Shown here piece after piece: positions 1-12,145 of a stretch of 64,000 nt of DNA. Made by a program: the position numbers and the translations under genes. The DNA is from Talinum fruticosum (Eukaryota; Streptophyta; Magnoliopsida; Caryophyllales; Talinaceae): contig JAITYX010000009.1 of assembly GCA_021018815.1 (NCBI GenBank), forward strand, positions 5,334,501 through 5,398,500. Reading direction: 5' to 3'. How positions within the stretch are numbered: the stretch's first letter is position 1; every line of letters starts with the position of its first letter. The notes under the pieces were generated by a model. It was given only the letters and a program-made list of their open reading frames with translations. It did no database searches and was not told the origin of the DNA.

Positions 1-1640
1 GCCAACACCCGGACAACGGTGGGTTGGCCGAGGCGAGTATCCCTCTTTATGGCTAACTTTGTAATTCATTTTTTACTGTCCAATTAGATGGTTACTTCAT
101 TCATTTGTTAATAGCCGAATTAGGTGGTCCGTTTATGTATTTTACTCGTGTTATTTTTAATGGCGGTCCGACCCAATTTCTTTTTACGTCTAGGTGAGTG
201 ATAAAATGTAAAATTATAGCACAATACTTTTATTTAATAAAAGCTAAGCCTACCACTTACCCGAATACATACCTAATAAAAGGGTAATGCAAGCACACTA
301 CTTGTTAAAAAAACAAATAATAAATTTGTTCTAAAGAGGCAAAACTAATCCTCCTTTCCTTTTCTTCTATCTAAAAAATCTAAGCCCAAGTCTATCTTAA
401 CTTTCTTTCCTTTGGGGTCGCTAGACTCAGCCCCATCATCCTGGGTACGCTTCTTTAGTTCCTTAATTCTTCGGGCCCTTTTCTCTTCGAGTTCCTTGGC
501 TCCAGTCTCTCTTCAGCGAACACGTTCGGCCACTTGAGGGTTTATTTCGCAAATCTGAGAGGTGCAGCAACAGGAACAACTTTGTCGGATCTATCACTCT
601 AGCTCTCAATACCTTACGCCGTTAGGGCTCCAAGTCTATTATCCATTTAGGTAAATACGGCAGTATTTGGTTTTCCTGCAGGTGTTAGCAGTTTAGGTAG
701 GTTCATCCAAGTATTTAAGCTATGATTTCATCCGCTAAAGTTACCAAATCCTTCAAACAAATCAAAGGTAGTCAGCCGGATACAATCCAGGAGATGAATT
801 ACTCGCTCTCTTCCCATCTCGCCGTAACACACGATCGGGGCATTAATAGGTGTTGCTTTCTAGGCCCTACAAGCATACATATGGATGTTGTAGGGTATGT
901 GTCCTAAATTGGGACACTTTTTAATGCACGATGTACCACCGAAATTCGTTATCGTGATTCGTGAGGTATTCCTCCCACTAGGAAGTAAGGCGATTGGTTA
1001 CCACCTTTTCCGCTTCGCCGACAAAAGTGTATTGCTAAGTACGCATCCGTATTCCCGGGAGCTTAGATCTGTTTTAGGTGCTCCATTAACCATATCTCGC
1101 ACACCACGGATGCAAAAAATAAATAAGTGTACTCGCACGGTTAAAGGTTCAACCTTTTAGGCCTAACAAGAGCAAAATTAAAAAAAGGACGAAAAAGTGA
1201 AAGGCGTGGAAAATCGAGACTTTTGGCATAAATTGGAGGTGACTCAGCCTCGGCAACGCAAGACTAACGCTCCATGGCCGATGCTGGCCACTAACCAACA
1301 CCGCTTGGTCTCGTTAGCCGTTATTTGCTTACCTACAACAATAGGGGCTCCCAGCGAAGTCTTCCTCGAGTTCGCCTCAACCCGATCTAAACCTATGATC
1401 GTTTCAGCAAGTATTAGTGGTCTTAAGGAATAGTAATGTTCCAATTGCTCAACTAAGCTCAATAGTGCAGCTGGCGCCATATCCCCGTGGCCTCCTACCA
1501 AGTATGAATCCACCTATTAGGTAAGTGATGATCATTCGTCGCCTTCGGATAATGATTGCATCAAAATAAGCGTATATGAGCCAATAGTGTTTCATCGAGT
1601 TCATCTCACTTACCCGATTTCCAATCGAATCTACCCTAGA
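1..1640 (-). pseudogene. C-terminal half of Tat-element antisense PMD-type ORF (copy 1)
   Basis: Read on the minus strand this matches 47.15-48.78 kb (plus strand) and 19.5-20.2 kb (minus strand). Shared short motifs are VEQLEHYYSL and AETIIGLDRVEA around 1,300-1,450, and GLESNTY followed by PDRVLRR around 700-800. In plant mobile domain (PMD) proteins a PDRVLRQFG-like motif lies near the domain end, so I read this as the C-terminal half of a PMD-type protein. Several stops and frameshifts interrupt it and the N-terminal half is absent. Homology stops near 1,640, where LTR sequence begins. The low end shares the CCAACCCACCGTTGTC-like block found near 48.76 kb. Family assignment is inferred from comparison inside the window. 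Confidence 0.6.
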
Positions 1641-4399
1641 TTGCCCACGTTACCTTGGCGTAAAGGTTTTTGAGGAAAATGGGGTTGAAAATGATTTGGG
1701 ATTTTGAAAGATGAATTTTAGAAAGTGGGGATTGATTTCTTATTAAGAATCCCGAGTTTTATTAAATTGATTAGGGAAAGTTGAATGACGGTTTTATTAA
1801 TTATTTTATTTTAGTAATTATTTTCGAAGTTCCGGATATCAAGTACTACAAAAACGTTATATAGCGACGGAAATTGACATTTGTAAGATAAAACTCAACT
1901 AGCATCGGAATTAGTGATGAAAAAATAATCCATCGCTATTTTACTCATTAGCGACTGGACCTAGTGACAGAAATTGAACAATTAGCGATGGATTTGTGTA
2001 ATAATTTTTTAAAAATTTTTACAAATTTTTTTATTTAGCGACCGAATCGACTCGACGCTGATTTCATCATTAATTGTAATTTTCAAATTTCTTATAAATT
2101 TTTTTATTAGCGATGAAATTAATCCGTCACTAATTCCGTCGCCAATTCAAAATTTTTAAAATTTTAAATTTGCCGCCTATTTTAATTTGAAAAATACAAA
2201 ATTTTTCAAATTGAAATTAGTTATGGAATTTGTCCGTTGGTAATTCAAAATTTTCAAAATTTAAATTTTCCACCTATTTTAATTTTTTTAAATATGTAAA
2301 ATTTTTCAAATTTTTTGTTAGCGGTAGAATTAGTACGTTGTCGATTCTATTGCCAGCTCAAAATTTGAAAAAGTTTTAGTTGGCGGGCTATTAAATTTTC
2401 TACAGCTTTGAAAATTTTCAAATTTTTAATTAGTGACGAATTAATTCGATCGATAACTCCGTCGATACATACATTTTTATAAATAGCGACGGATTGCGTT
2501 CGTCGCATATTCCGTCGCTATGCTGGAAATAAAACCCCGACTTACGCGAGGATCGGCAAACCATAAGGAGAGGGAGATTGAGAATTAGAGAGAAGTGAGA
2601 GTGTGAGAGAGTAAGAGGCCGAAGACCTTTCCCCTTTCACAACCGTCCACCGCCGCTACCATGCATGCCACCAACTAACCACCTTTAACCTCTTGTGGGT
2701 ATGCTTTCTCCATCCTCATTATTTTGATAGCCATGGTTGGAACGAAAATGAGGTAAAAGGTGAAGATAATGAGGAAAAGTAAGAAGAAGAGGAAAAGGAA
2801 GATGAAGAGGAAGTGGATCCCTAATTGATGATGAGCATAACTTGTGTTTGTAAACAATGTATGTAATACACTTGGTTTTTTTTTTTTCTATTAGTTTTTA
2901 TGGTGGTTGGTGAATTGAAATTGGATTATTTATGACTTTTGTGTTTGTATATGATTTTTGTGTTTGAATTAAAGTTGAATTTGACGTCGTTATGCCGCCA
3001 AATTATTTGGATTTGTATTTCGTTCTAAATTTTTTGTAATAAGCACTCGAAAACACGCAAAATTGTTCAATTTTTTTCAAATTGACGTTGATTTAGCGAC
3101 GGAACGGAAATTAGCGACGTAATTGACTATTCTCGTCACTAAATCAGCGATGGAATTGTCAATCCCGTCACTAATTTAAGTGATGAAATTTCCTGTTCCG
3201 TCGCTAACATCGGCGACGGAATTAACAATTCCGTCATTGATTTTGCTAGCTATGGAATAAAATTTTGTCACTAATCTGTCGCTAATCAGCGACGGATCGT
3301 AGAATCTGTCGTTGATATTTAGCAACACGAAATATAGCAACGGAGTTTTTCTGTCGCAAATTGTGAAGTTCCTCGCTAATTGATATTTTTCCGTCGTTGT
3401 TTTCGTTGCTATATGGCGATTTTCTAGTAGTGTAATATTTCTTAACCGACAAATAAAGAAAGTAGGATTTATGTTTCGTTGTGAGGCTCTAGGGCCAAAC
3501 CGGTGTAAAAACAACGGTTTGGACCCGAGACCAGCCTACCGACCACACAGTGCAGGCGGCAGCCTGCACCTAGTGGTGGCTGGCGCCGGCCGAGGCCATG
3601 GCCGAGAAGATCAGCCTCGGCCTCTACCCTAGCCGACGATCCGGAATTCTCGTTTTCTATCCCGCAATCAAAAAAAGTCCGGAGGCGGATCTAGGAGGAA
3701 TAAATGAAAGGGAGACACCAGTTAGTTTTTAAGAGAGAAAAATTAACAAAAACAAAAGTAAAATTTTGATCTTCCAATCTTAGTGTAGGAGAAACTAAGA
3801 CTAAAAATGGCTAAAAATATCTCCATTGATCTTTGAACCGAGAATCGGATTCAGGGGCGAGGATACGAAACGTAGGGAAAACCCTTCCATTCCGCCCGTC
3901 CGAAGACAACTATTACCAATTTGAGTAGTATACTAAAAACATGTGCCAAACTCAAGGAATCAACATGCTAAAAAAATAAAAGCAACCAAACATAATTGAA
4001 GGAAAACGATAAAGAAATTAGTAAAGAAAGCAATAAAGAAAGCGGAAAACTAAAAGATTACATTAAGCGGGGAGGAATTAAAATGTGATTACATCTCTTT
4101 TAATCCACAATACGGAAAGGGATAAAAAATAATAAATTAAATAACCGTCCGAAAGCCGAATGGTTGCCCTCGGGATGTCCCACTCGCCGATGTAGATCTC
4201 TACCTTGGATCTCTCTATTTGAAAGCGACAAATTCAAGGAAAGGGCTTGTTTTTGTGAATCTTAGAAGATGTGAGTATGTGGGGAGTAGGAAAGATCAGT
4301 TGAATAAATTCTTAGAGATTAGAATAATTGAATATTCTTTAACTCCTTGCATGGATTCAATGGCGATAAGTCAAAAAGAGAAGAATTTGAGTATACTTT
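1641..4399 (-). mobile_element. Truncated Tat-like gypsy LTR (LTR-C), split by a CACTA element
   Basis: From 1,641 to 1,843 and from 3,433 to 4,399 the sequence follows the LTR that is complete at 53,089-55,082: the TTTTGAAAGATGAATTTT-like block, the GATATTATTTCTTAA block, the GAGGCTCTAGGGCCAAACCGG block, and the run ending in a GCGATAAG block. Both LTR ends are missing. The left side joins the antisense-ORF fragment at about 1,640 and the right side stops where another LTR starts at 4,400. Without the 1.59-kb insertion about 1.17 kb of LTR remains. Orientation follows the minus-strand element at 43-55 kb. Confidence 0.7.
1844..3432. mobile_element. Non-autonomous CACTA (En/Spm-type) transposon
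   Basis: The right end, read on the minus strand, is CACTACTAGAAAATCG followed by CCATATAGC, the classical CACTA terminus. The left end is TACTACAAAAACG followed by TTATATAGCGACGG, the same inverted repeat with its first C changed to T. Many subterminal copies of AGCGACGGA and its complement follow in both arms (for example near 1,864, 2,484, 2,503, 3,092 and 3,290), as CACTA transposases require. At 1,589 bp with no ORF resembling a transposase, it must depend on another element. It interrupts LTR-C between GGATAT and the TATTTCTTAA block. A clean 3-bp target duplication is not visible. The middle, about 2,540-3,000, lacks the subterminal motifs and its origin is unknown. Confidence 0.85.
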
Positions 4400-6142
4400 T
4401 GTAGGAACCACAATCGGCTGGGGCCCGCCGAGCTTCCCCACTTATGTCGGGTCTCTTTTTTAAAGACTCGATTTTGAAAATGGTCATAGAAAGTCGATTT
4501 TGGAATGTGGGGATGAGCCTTCTAATAAGATTTCCGAATTTTAATAAATTGAGTTTAAATGAATTGAATCGGATTGATTGACAATTTTTTTATTGATCAT
4601 TTTATTTTAGAACTCATTTTTAGATGTCCCGGGATATTATTTCTTAACTAAAAAATAAAAATTACGGTTTCTAATTTTTCCGTGAGGCTCTAGGGCCAAA
4701 CCGGTGTGAAAACACTAGTTTGGACCCGAGCCCGCCTATTGACCACACGGTGCATGTGACAGCCTACACCTAGTGGTGGCCGCCGCCGGCCGAGGCCACA
4801 ACTAATGAGATCAGCCTTGGCCTTTACCCTAGCTTGGCGGATCCGGATCCTGTTTTTATTATTCGACCAAAAACTAGCCTGGAAGCATATTTGAATAGAA
4901 ATAAATGAAAAGGGAGACACCAGTCAGCTTTTAAGAGAGAAAACTAACAAAAACAAAAGTAAAATTTTGCTCTTCCAATCTTAGTATGGGAAAAATAAGA
5001 CTAAAAGAGATTAAAAATGACTCCATCGGTCTTTGAACCGAGAATCGTATTCTGGGGTGAGGGTACGAAATGTAGGGATAAACCCTTCTGTTCCGCCCAT
5101 CCGAAGACGGTCATTATTAATTTCAGTAGTGAATCTAAATAATGTAAAACAAGGAAGCAAGCAACAATATGCGAAGTGAAATTGAAAGAACCAAGACATA
5201 ATTATGAAAGCCATAAAGGCGTAAATAATGAAAGGAGTGAAGAAAGAAAAATGAAAAGAAAAGAAAAGAAAGGGCAAAGTGAAAAGAAAAGAAAGCGGAA
5301 AACTAAAAGGTTACATCAGGCGAGGATGAATTAAAAGTGATACATCGTTTTTCCACAATATAGAAAGCAATAAAGAAAGCATATAAATAAAATAAATCGT
5401 TGTGAAAACCGGATCTCGTGCCCTCGTGTTATGCCACCTGCCGATCCGAATCTCGGATCCGGATCTCTTGATGCGATGGTGGTGAATCAAGGAAAGCTTT
5501 TTGTGAGTATTTGGTGTAGGTAGGTGAATGATGGAGTAGAGGGATCGGATGTAGGAAGTATGATGGAAGTAGGCTGAAAAGGGACTAAGAGATCAAAATA
5601 CAAAGATGAGTATTTAGTAGCTCTTACCCGAATTTCAGTAGAGTAACATTGAGGGATGAGCCATTGTCAAATGAGAGCCCAAGCTCTCTATTTATAGGGA
5701 GAGGTTAGGTTAAGAAAGTGACCTAGGGTTAGCCCGGCCAGCTATCTAAAAGCAAGCAGAAAAATCGGGCCAAGATCAAAGTGATATGACCGGATAAAGA
5801 AAAGGATAAAACCCGCTAGAACCGGGTAAATAAGGGGTGGCGGGCGCCGGCCACCTGAACACACCTAGGGTTTCGTGCCCTAGCGTGCTACCCCGAGAGT
5901 TCGCATGATGGAACACGTCGTTTTGAGGTGAAACTATGTGTTGAAGGCGCCGACCATGTAAGGCTTTTCTAGGGTTTTGTGCCCTTCTGCATCTGTCTCG
6001 GGATTCCTTAGCCAAAACGCAAGCAATCGAACATAGTTCGAGATCCAAATTCTCAAACAAGCACACGGGATTTCATCATCGGGCCAACAGAATAAAATAA
6101 AAAATTAAAAAGATAAGGGACGACAATTTTTAGCTATCTATA
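4400..6142 (-). mobile_element. Tat-like gypsy 3' LTR (LTR-D)
   Basis: Begins TGTAGGAACC, as at 29,870 and 53,089, and ends TATCTATA, against TGTCTACA in the complete LTR at 53,089-55,082. The element is on the minus strand, so the LTR starts at 6,142 and ends at 4,400. The next bases (6,143-6,158) are a polypurine tract, so this is a 3' LTR. At 1,743 bp it is about 250 bp shorter than the complete copy, implying internal deletion. A minus-strand TATA box lies at 5,688-5,697. ORFs here are short and unsupported. Confidence 0.75.
5688..5697 (-). promoter_or_regulatory. TATA box of LTR-D
   Basis: Minus strand reads CTATAAATAG. The same motif occurs at the matching place in the LTR split across 29.87-42.99 kb (42,291-42,300) and, slightly changed, in the 53-55 kb LTR (54,383-54,392). 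Conservation over three copies supports it as the LTR promoter driving gag-pol on the minus strand. Confidence 0.6.
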
Positions 6143-6158
6143 GTTAGCCCCACTTTGA
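6143..6158 (-). other. Polypurine tract of Tat-like element
   Basis: Minus strand reads TCAAAGTGGGGCTAAC directly before the LTR start. The counterpart at 42,990-43,006 reads TCAAAGTGGGGGCTAAC. This is the plus-strand primer position in LTR elements and marks LTR-D as a 3' LTR. Confidence 0.7.
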
Positions 6159-6867
6159 TCGAGTCTAAAATACGAAGGGTCAAAGTAGACATTAAAGGGT
6201 ACTTACCTCGATTTTGTGCAATTATTTTTGATATTAGTTATTGTGTAATGTGTGGAATTGGTTTATGTTGAACCCGAACTCCGGAAAGAGGCTTGGACAT
6301 GATCGCAATGCATGCGTTATGAAGTCCAAGAAGAGGGTCCTAAGCTTGGCTTAATCAAGGCCTGAAGCTCGGTGCATTTTGATGTTGTAACTTTAATCAT
6401 TTTTTATCCGAAGCTTGGCTAAATGATCTGATATACTAACATACTTGTTAGTGGATAATCGAATTGGCAAAAGTTTAGTTTTGTACCTGAATAACTTAGT
6501 CGAAAACAAACCGAAGAATATTATTTGAAAAAGCCGATTGGTTGGTCCAAGAGCTCCTATGCATACATAAGGTTCCAAGAAGTCACATGCCACGGCTGAT
6601 GGGACTTCACAAGCTAGGCCACCAGCTAGGGCTGCAAAGCTGTCGCCGATGGGACACCATAGTGCCTCATGGCTGGCACCGGCCGGTGTTTGGTAGGCCT
6701 GGCCCCCGATGTTCTCAGCCGGATTCCCTTGGTCTCCCACTAATTTTTTGACTCTTGTCTTGTATGCTTCACTAGCTTGACCGAATGGGCCTATAAAAGG
6801 GGTGCTTGATGTGTTCATTTTGCACACTTTCTCCTTCTCTTACATTCATACCTTGCTCTAGGGTCCG
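6159..6867 (-). mobile_element. 3' internal region of Tat-like element, upstream of lost antisense ORF
   Basis: Matches 43,007-43,740 in order: the AAAGGGTACTTACCTCGATTTT block, the region around GAAGCTTGGCTAAAT, and the TATAAAAG motif with downstream GGTGCTTGATG. The plus-strand antisense gene should start about 100 bp further on, but at about 6,868 the sequence switches to inverted copia integrase. No intact coding sequence is present. The minus-strand reading frame across 6,393-6,827 is not conserved in the second copy, so I do not call it. Confidence 0.65.
6792..6799 (+). promoter_or_regulatory. TATA box ahead of antisense extra ORF (copy D)
   Basis: Plus strand TATAAAAG, conserved with TATAAAAA at 43,635-43,642, including the downstream GGTGCTTGATG. 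In the other copy a PMD-type start codon lies about 125 bp downstream, giving room for a 5' leader. Here the ORF itself has been lost. Confidence 0.55.
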
Positions 6868-7205
6868 AATTATAACATGTTGGGTTTCTTCCCTTTATAG
6901 AGCTCGTATGGAGTTTTCTTCAAGATGGGTATGATGAGGCATCTATTCGGAGTGTAGTTTATCGTATTGACTCGCCTCAGCCTGTAAATAGATATTAGAT
7001 CCTGTTTAATCATCATTGTCCTTCCTATTTCTTCAAGAGTTCAGTTCTTTCTCTCCACTACTCCATTTTGTTGAGGAGTTCTTGGTGCTAAGAAGTTGTG
7101 GGAGATACCATTCTTATCACGTGAACTCTATAAATTCCGAGTAATTGAACTCTCTTCTATGGTCGGTTCGAATTCTTTTGATCCGAGTCCGAGGTAGGCT
7201 TCTTA
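6868..7205 (-). pseudogene. Copia integrase fragment (inverted arm of Copia-A)
   Basis: Reverse complement matches the plus-strand integrase at 9,840-10,180 and 35,600-35,920, including the segment encoding TPYELYKGKK near 6,890 and the block before the catalytic glutamate near 7,070. It is joined to gag at about 7,205, so everything between mid-gag and integrase is missing in this arm. Stops and frameshifts are present. Confidence 0.7.
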
Positions 7206-7783
7206 GAATCTTTCCGCACATTTCTTCATGGGAAATCTTTTTACCCGGAGATTTGAGATTGTTAGTTATCTCGGTGAAGCGGATGAGCATCCGAGTGATG
7301 TTTTCTTCGGCTCCATCTTGAACAGCTCATATCTCGTGAAGATATTGGCTTATCTTCACTTGTCTAACTTGGCTGGTGCCTTCATATGTGTTGACAAGAG
7401 TGTCCCACACTTCCTTTGCTGTGTCACATGCTAACACTCGGTTGTATTCTTCCGAGCCGATGGTGCACATCGGAATGTTCATTGCTTTAAAGTTCTTCCC
7501 GAACTTTTCCGCCTCTTCGATGGTGTACTCGAGCTTTGCTTTAGGCACGAGTCTTGTTTCCTCCATCCTCATTGGAATGTAATTACCTTCTTGTATGATT
7601 TTCCATACATCTTCATTGTGATCCAAGTAGAAAACATTCCATGAGCTTCTTCCAGAGTGTACGAAATTTGATCCTTTAAACTTTGATGGTCCGGTAGAAG
7701 ATCTTCCTTCATCGAACTCTCCATTGTTCTCGAGCCATTTGATCTTTAAATCTTTGGATTTTTAGATCCTTTCTGGAAGGCTA
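7205..7783 (-). pseudogene. Copia gag fragment (inverted arm of Copia-A)
   Basis: The minus strand encodes a UBN2/gag-polypeptide type segment. An open stretch from 7,626 to 7,327 contains EDVWKIIQEGNYIP, then NRVLACDTAKEVWDTL and TSQVRQVKISQYLHE, typical of plant copia capsids. The N-terminal part reaches back to about 7,740 (KSSWNVF region). The matching gag of Copia-2 is at 33,480-34,050. The frame breaks after 7,327 and the 3' half is lost at the integrase junction. Not functional. Confidence 0.8.
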
Positions 7784-7796
7784 GGCTTTGATACCA
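7784..7796 (-). other. Primer-binding site, initiator Met tRNA
   Basis: Minus strand TGGTATCAAAGCC lies 2 bp inside the LTR end at 7,799. It is complementary to the initiator-methionine tRNA 3' end, as in most plant copia elements (consensus TGGTATCAGAGC). Confidence 0.75.
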
Positions 7797-7798
7797 AT

Positions 7799-9215
7799 TA
7801 AAGGTTTGCTCTTGGAGAGTCTTGGTCACCCTAGAGGGGGTGAATAGGGTGGTGAGGAAATTTTAACAACAATGGAACGGTTAAAGTTTAAACTGAATAA
7901 TCAAGACAATTTGAGTCTAGATTGGACTCACAAAAGTATCAACTCGAAATTACGTGGAAACCCTCTAGGGGAAGAAAACCACGGCTAGTGCTAATCTAAG
8001 CACCAAGTCAAATTCACTATTTTGAATCCACAAAATACAAGTAGACTAACTCAACCAGAATTGCTCCATTAGACAATTCCTTACAAAATTTTCCTAGATT
8101 CGAAGTTCCCTTATTTGATCTAAGTACTTCGTAATCGAGGTAACCTTTACAGCTAGGGACAACTAAGCTGAGTTAACCCTTACAGCTCAGTCAAGGTACC
8201 TTACTTAGAGAGTAAGAAAGAGTTGGTGACTGATTACAAGACTTTACAACTCATAAAAAGTGTTAAGTACAAACATGGAGTTGTAAGATTAAGATTGAAT
8301 AAGTATTATACAAAGAGCTAGAATTTCATCAATGGGTTCAACAATCTTCAATTCTTGTGAAGTGGCTTCTATTTATAGGTGACCAAGTAAATTAGCCGTT
8401 GTGACGATCTTCCGATTAGAAGTCCTCTCGTGACCGGTGTAATGGTTCTTTTGAGTCGCTCCGAAAAGATCCATTGAGATATGAATGTTGTGCAATGGCT
8501 CTTGACTCCTTAGAATGTCCCAATCCACTGGTGGTGTCCGAAAGTAGGGTGGAAACCACCGTTGAGCTTAGCGTTGACGATTTCCGTTTTGGAAATAGAC
8601 AGCCACGACATAGTGTCTCGACCTTGGTCGATGTAGAAAAAGTCTTGTCTACCGGTGATTGACGACTTGAAGCCGGTTACTTTTATAATTCAAAAAGTAG
8701 GATAATCTCGTTTAGATAACCTACAAAAGTAAGCCAATTCTGGTTCTCAAAGTATAAAATACTCGTGGTTTAGGATTAGACATAGATAATAATTTAATTA
8801 AGATCAATAAGTGCATAATTATCCGAGTTCTAGAAGAGCAGAATTTTCCGAGTCTAATATTCATTATACTCAAATTCCATCCGAGTCGAGTCTAGAGAAA
8901 GATCAAGTTCGAGAAGAGAATATTAGAGTATGAGTACTTGATCTAGATAAATATATTTCACTCAAAACTTGCTGACTTAGAAAGTTGAATTAATGATGTA
9001 ATTGACTTTACCTTGGAATATGAAGTCGAACTTGGTTTGAAAGAGTTAGGGTGAATGTTTGATCATGCGATAAATCTGAGTGATGTTTGAGTGACTCAAA
9101 ACCATCGGAGTGAATTGATGAACAAGAGTGTGCTTTCGAGCTAGTAAGAATCGAATGAAAACATATGCCGTAGTTTTTGTAACACTCAAAAAGTTTCTAT
9201 AACACTTAGAAAAGT
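7799..9215 (-). mobile_element. Copia 5' LTR, inverted and truncated
   Basis: Reverse complement of the copia LTR seen at 17,969-19,449, 31,949-33,418 and 40,716-42,150. It starts TAAAGGTTTGCTCTTGG (normally TGAAGG) next to the PBS, passes the conserved AACCCTTACAGCTCAG block and a minus-strand TATA box near 8,370, and stops near 9,190-9,215, about 130 bp short of the LTR start. Plus-strand pol begins immediately after, so the LTR terminus was lost in the rearrangement. Confidence 0.75.
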
Positions 9216-9224
9216 TTCCCAATA

Positions 9225-12145
9225 GTCTTTTTCCTTAGAAAAGAACTATAGTAAAGGGAGTTACTGGGTTCATTAGAGGAAGTGAGAAAGGTTAGTGTGT
9301 TTCGACTTGCAGGTAACTCGAAAAGGACGAAAGGTCAAGAGGTAAGGTTTACTCGGACCAGTTCGTTGCATTTCGATGCAACTACAAAAGAGACTAAGCT
9401 CTCGGGTAAGAGATCGGGTAATACCTATACTATTCCTCTCTCTAATCCAAGTTAGAATTTATCTTGTTTAAAAGCATCATTGCATGATGATTCTTAGACA
9501 TGGCATCGTAGACTAGGTCATATTAGCATGCACACTATCAAAAAGCTTGCATCTCATGGTTTAGTTAGGGGTTTACCTAACTGTGCGTTTAAGAAAGATA
9601 AAATTTGTGAAGCATGCACAAAGGGGAAATAAGTTTGATCGTATTTCAAACCTCTCAAAACTGTTTCCACATCCAAAGTGCTTGAATTGCTTCATATGGA
9701 TTTATGTGGCGAAATCTCTGTGAAAAGCCTCGGAGGTAAATCATATGTACTTGTGATTGTTGATGATGTTTTACGATTTACCGTGGTTTGTTTTCTTAAG
9801 AACAAGAATGAAGCTTTCAAAGAGTTCAGCAAGCTCTATAGGAAAATTCAACTAGAGTCTCGGACTCAGATTAGAGGAATTCAAACTAACCATGGAAGGG
9901 AGTTCGACTACTCAAAATTTACAAAGTTTTGTGACAAAACGGTATCTCTCACAACTTCTCAACACCCGGAACTTCTCAATAGAATGGAGTAGTAGAGAGA
10001 AAGAACTAAACTCTTGAAGAAATAGGAAGGACGATGAAGATTGAAAATGATCTACCTTATTATTTCTAGGATGAGGCAATCAATACAACGAAACTACACA
10101 CTCGAATAGATGCCTCATGAGACCCATCTTGAAGAAAACTCCCTACGCGCTTTACAAGGGAAAGAAGCTCAACATCTCATATTTCGAGCATTTAGATGTA
10201 AGTGCTTAGTTTAAAATAATGGTAAGGATCACTCGACCAAGTTTAATGCTAGGTCAGATGAAGGTATATTTCTATGTTACTCATCTCACAAGTAAAGCTT
10301 ATCATGTCTTTAACAAAAGAACTAACAAAGTGGAAGAAAGTATCCACGTTGTGTTTGATGAGGTAGATCGAGGAAAAACAAGTGAGTCATCTTTCTCAAA
10401 TCTGAAACTCAATTGAGATGAAGATGATCCGAAGCTAAGCTCGAAAGAGTTAGAAGAAAGAAACTCGGAATGAGGCAGCTCGTAACATCGTGACTCGGAT
10501 CGAACCAAATCAAGAGCTAGTTCGAATGCTGAAAGAGAAACAAATGTGGAAACTCAAGCAAGCTCAAACAATCGAAGATCAACCAGTTCAACCAACAAAC
10601 ATGGAGAACCAGAGAACAGGTAGAGCATTCAACTATGCTTCGAGCCACCCACTCGAGAACATTCTATCCGACATTAACAGTGGGGTAAGAACTCGTTCTT
10701 CTTTGCAAAATCTATGTGCATTCACCGCATTCATATCATTAACGTAACCCGTAAATGCACTAGAGGACCTAAATGAACCTAAATGATCTACCTTAATATT
10801 TCGGGTCTTCAAAACAAACTGGATGAGGACAGGTTGGTAGTCATAAATAAGGCTAGACTTGTGGCTCAAGGTTACAATCAAGAAGAAGGGATTGATTGTG
10901 GGGATACCTTTACACTAGTCGCTAGAATCGAAGCAATCGGAATCATGTTGGCATTTGCATCCAAGCATGAATATTAAATTGTATCAAATAGATGTTAAAT
11001 TTTCTTTTCTTAATGGTTTCATTCAAGAGGAAGTCTATGTTAAGCATTCCCCTAGATTTGAAAACTCGGAATTTCCAAATCATGTTTTCAATTTGTAAAA
11101 GCCTTTATATGGTCTTAAACAAGCTCCCGGAGCTTGGTATGAAAGATCGAGTAGTTTCTTGGTTGAAAATTATTTCAAAAGAGGTCAGATTGACAAAACT
11201 CTTTTCATAAAAACCAAGGGGAAAGATTTCCTTATTGCTTAGATTTACATTGATTATATTATTTTTGGAGCTACTAATGAAACTCTATGCCGAGAGTTTT
11301 CTAAGTTGATTAGACAGGAGTTCCAAATGAGCATGATGGGAGAGCTCAATTTCTTTCTTAGTCTACAAATAAGACAAGACAAAGATGGAATCTATGTCAA
11401 TCAATCTAAGTATACTAAGGAATTATTGAAAAAGTACAAGCTTCAAGATGTGAAACATGTAGCCACACCTATGAGCAAGCAGTAAGAAATTGCACTCGGA
11501 CGAAAAAGGTAAAACTGTAGATCGAAACTCTATAGAGGTATGATTGGATCTCTGCTATATCTCACATCTAGTAGGCCGGACATTATGTTCAGTGTATGCC
11601 TCCGTGCAAGATTTCAAGCTAATCCAAAAGAATCACATCTCACTCCGGTGAAGAGAATTTTCGGATATCTTGCAGGGACTTAGAATCTTGGACTATGGTT
11701 TTCAAGAGACTCGGAACCGACCCTCATTGGATACTCGGATGCACACTATGCTGGTTACAAGGTTGATAGAAAGTGGACATCAAGAGCATGCCAATTTTGG
11801 GTCAATCCCTCATATCTTGGCACTCAAAGAAACAGAACTCGGCTGCCCTATAAACTGCTGAAATTGAGTACATTGCAGCTGAGCGTGTCTGTGCTCAAAT
11901 TTTCTGGATCAAGCAACACTTGAAGGATCTTAGACTCTCATTCAAATGTATCCCAATCAAGTATGACAATTAGAGTGCAATCAGCATCACTAAGAATCCA
12001 GTTCAAGCACTCAAAGATAAAGCATATTGAGGTCATGTATCATTTTCCGAGAGACCATTCCGAGAAAGGTGATATTGAACTTGAATTCATTCCTACGAAA
12101 TTTCGGTTAGCTAATATCTTCACTAAGTCACTTAGTGAGGACTAG
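9225..12145 (+). pseudogene. Copia pol remnant: pre-integrase, integrase, RT, RNase H (Copia-A)
   Basis: In order: a GAG-pre-integrase zinc motif (WHRRLGH near 9,500, then CEACTKGK near 9,610); the integrase core with MDLCG near 9,690 and TNHGREFDY near 9,885, where the second catalytic Asp reads Asn; a reverse-transcriptase stretch (NQEEGIDCGDTF near 10,880); the RT active-site region near 11,245, where the usual YVDD reads YIDY; and an RNase H tail around 11,700-12,140 with AEIEYIAAE. The protease and N-terminal part are missing or scrambled (9,225-9,420). More than twenty stops and several frameshifts make it non-functional. A 360-bp noncoding spacer follows to 12,514. Confidence 0.8.

Noticed and set aside
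3176..3514. 112-codon minus-strand frame across the CACTA right end
   Set aside because: It crosses the transposon/LTR boundary and consists of subterminal repeats.
6393..6827. 144-codon minus-strand frame
   Set aside because: Not conserved in the matching copy at 43.3-43.7 kb, which is noncoding promoter/3' region of the element.
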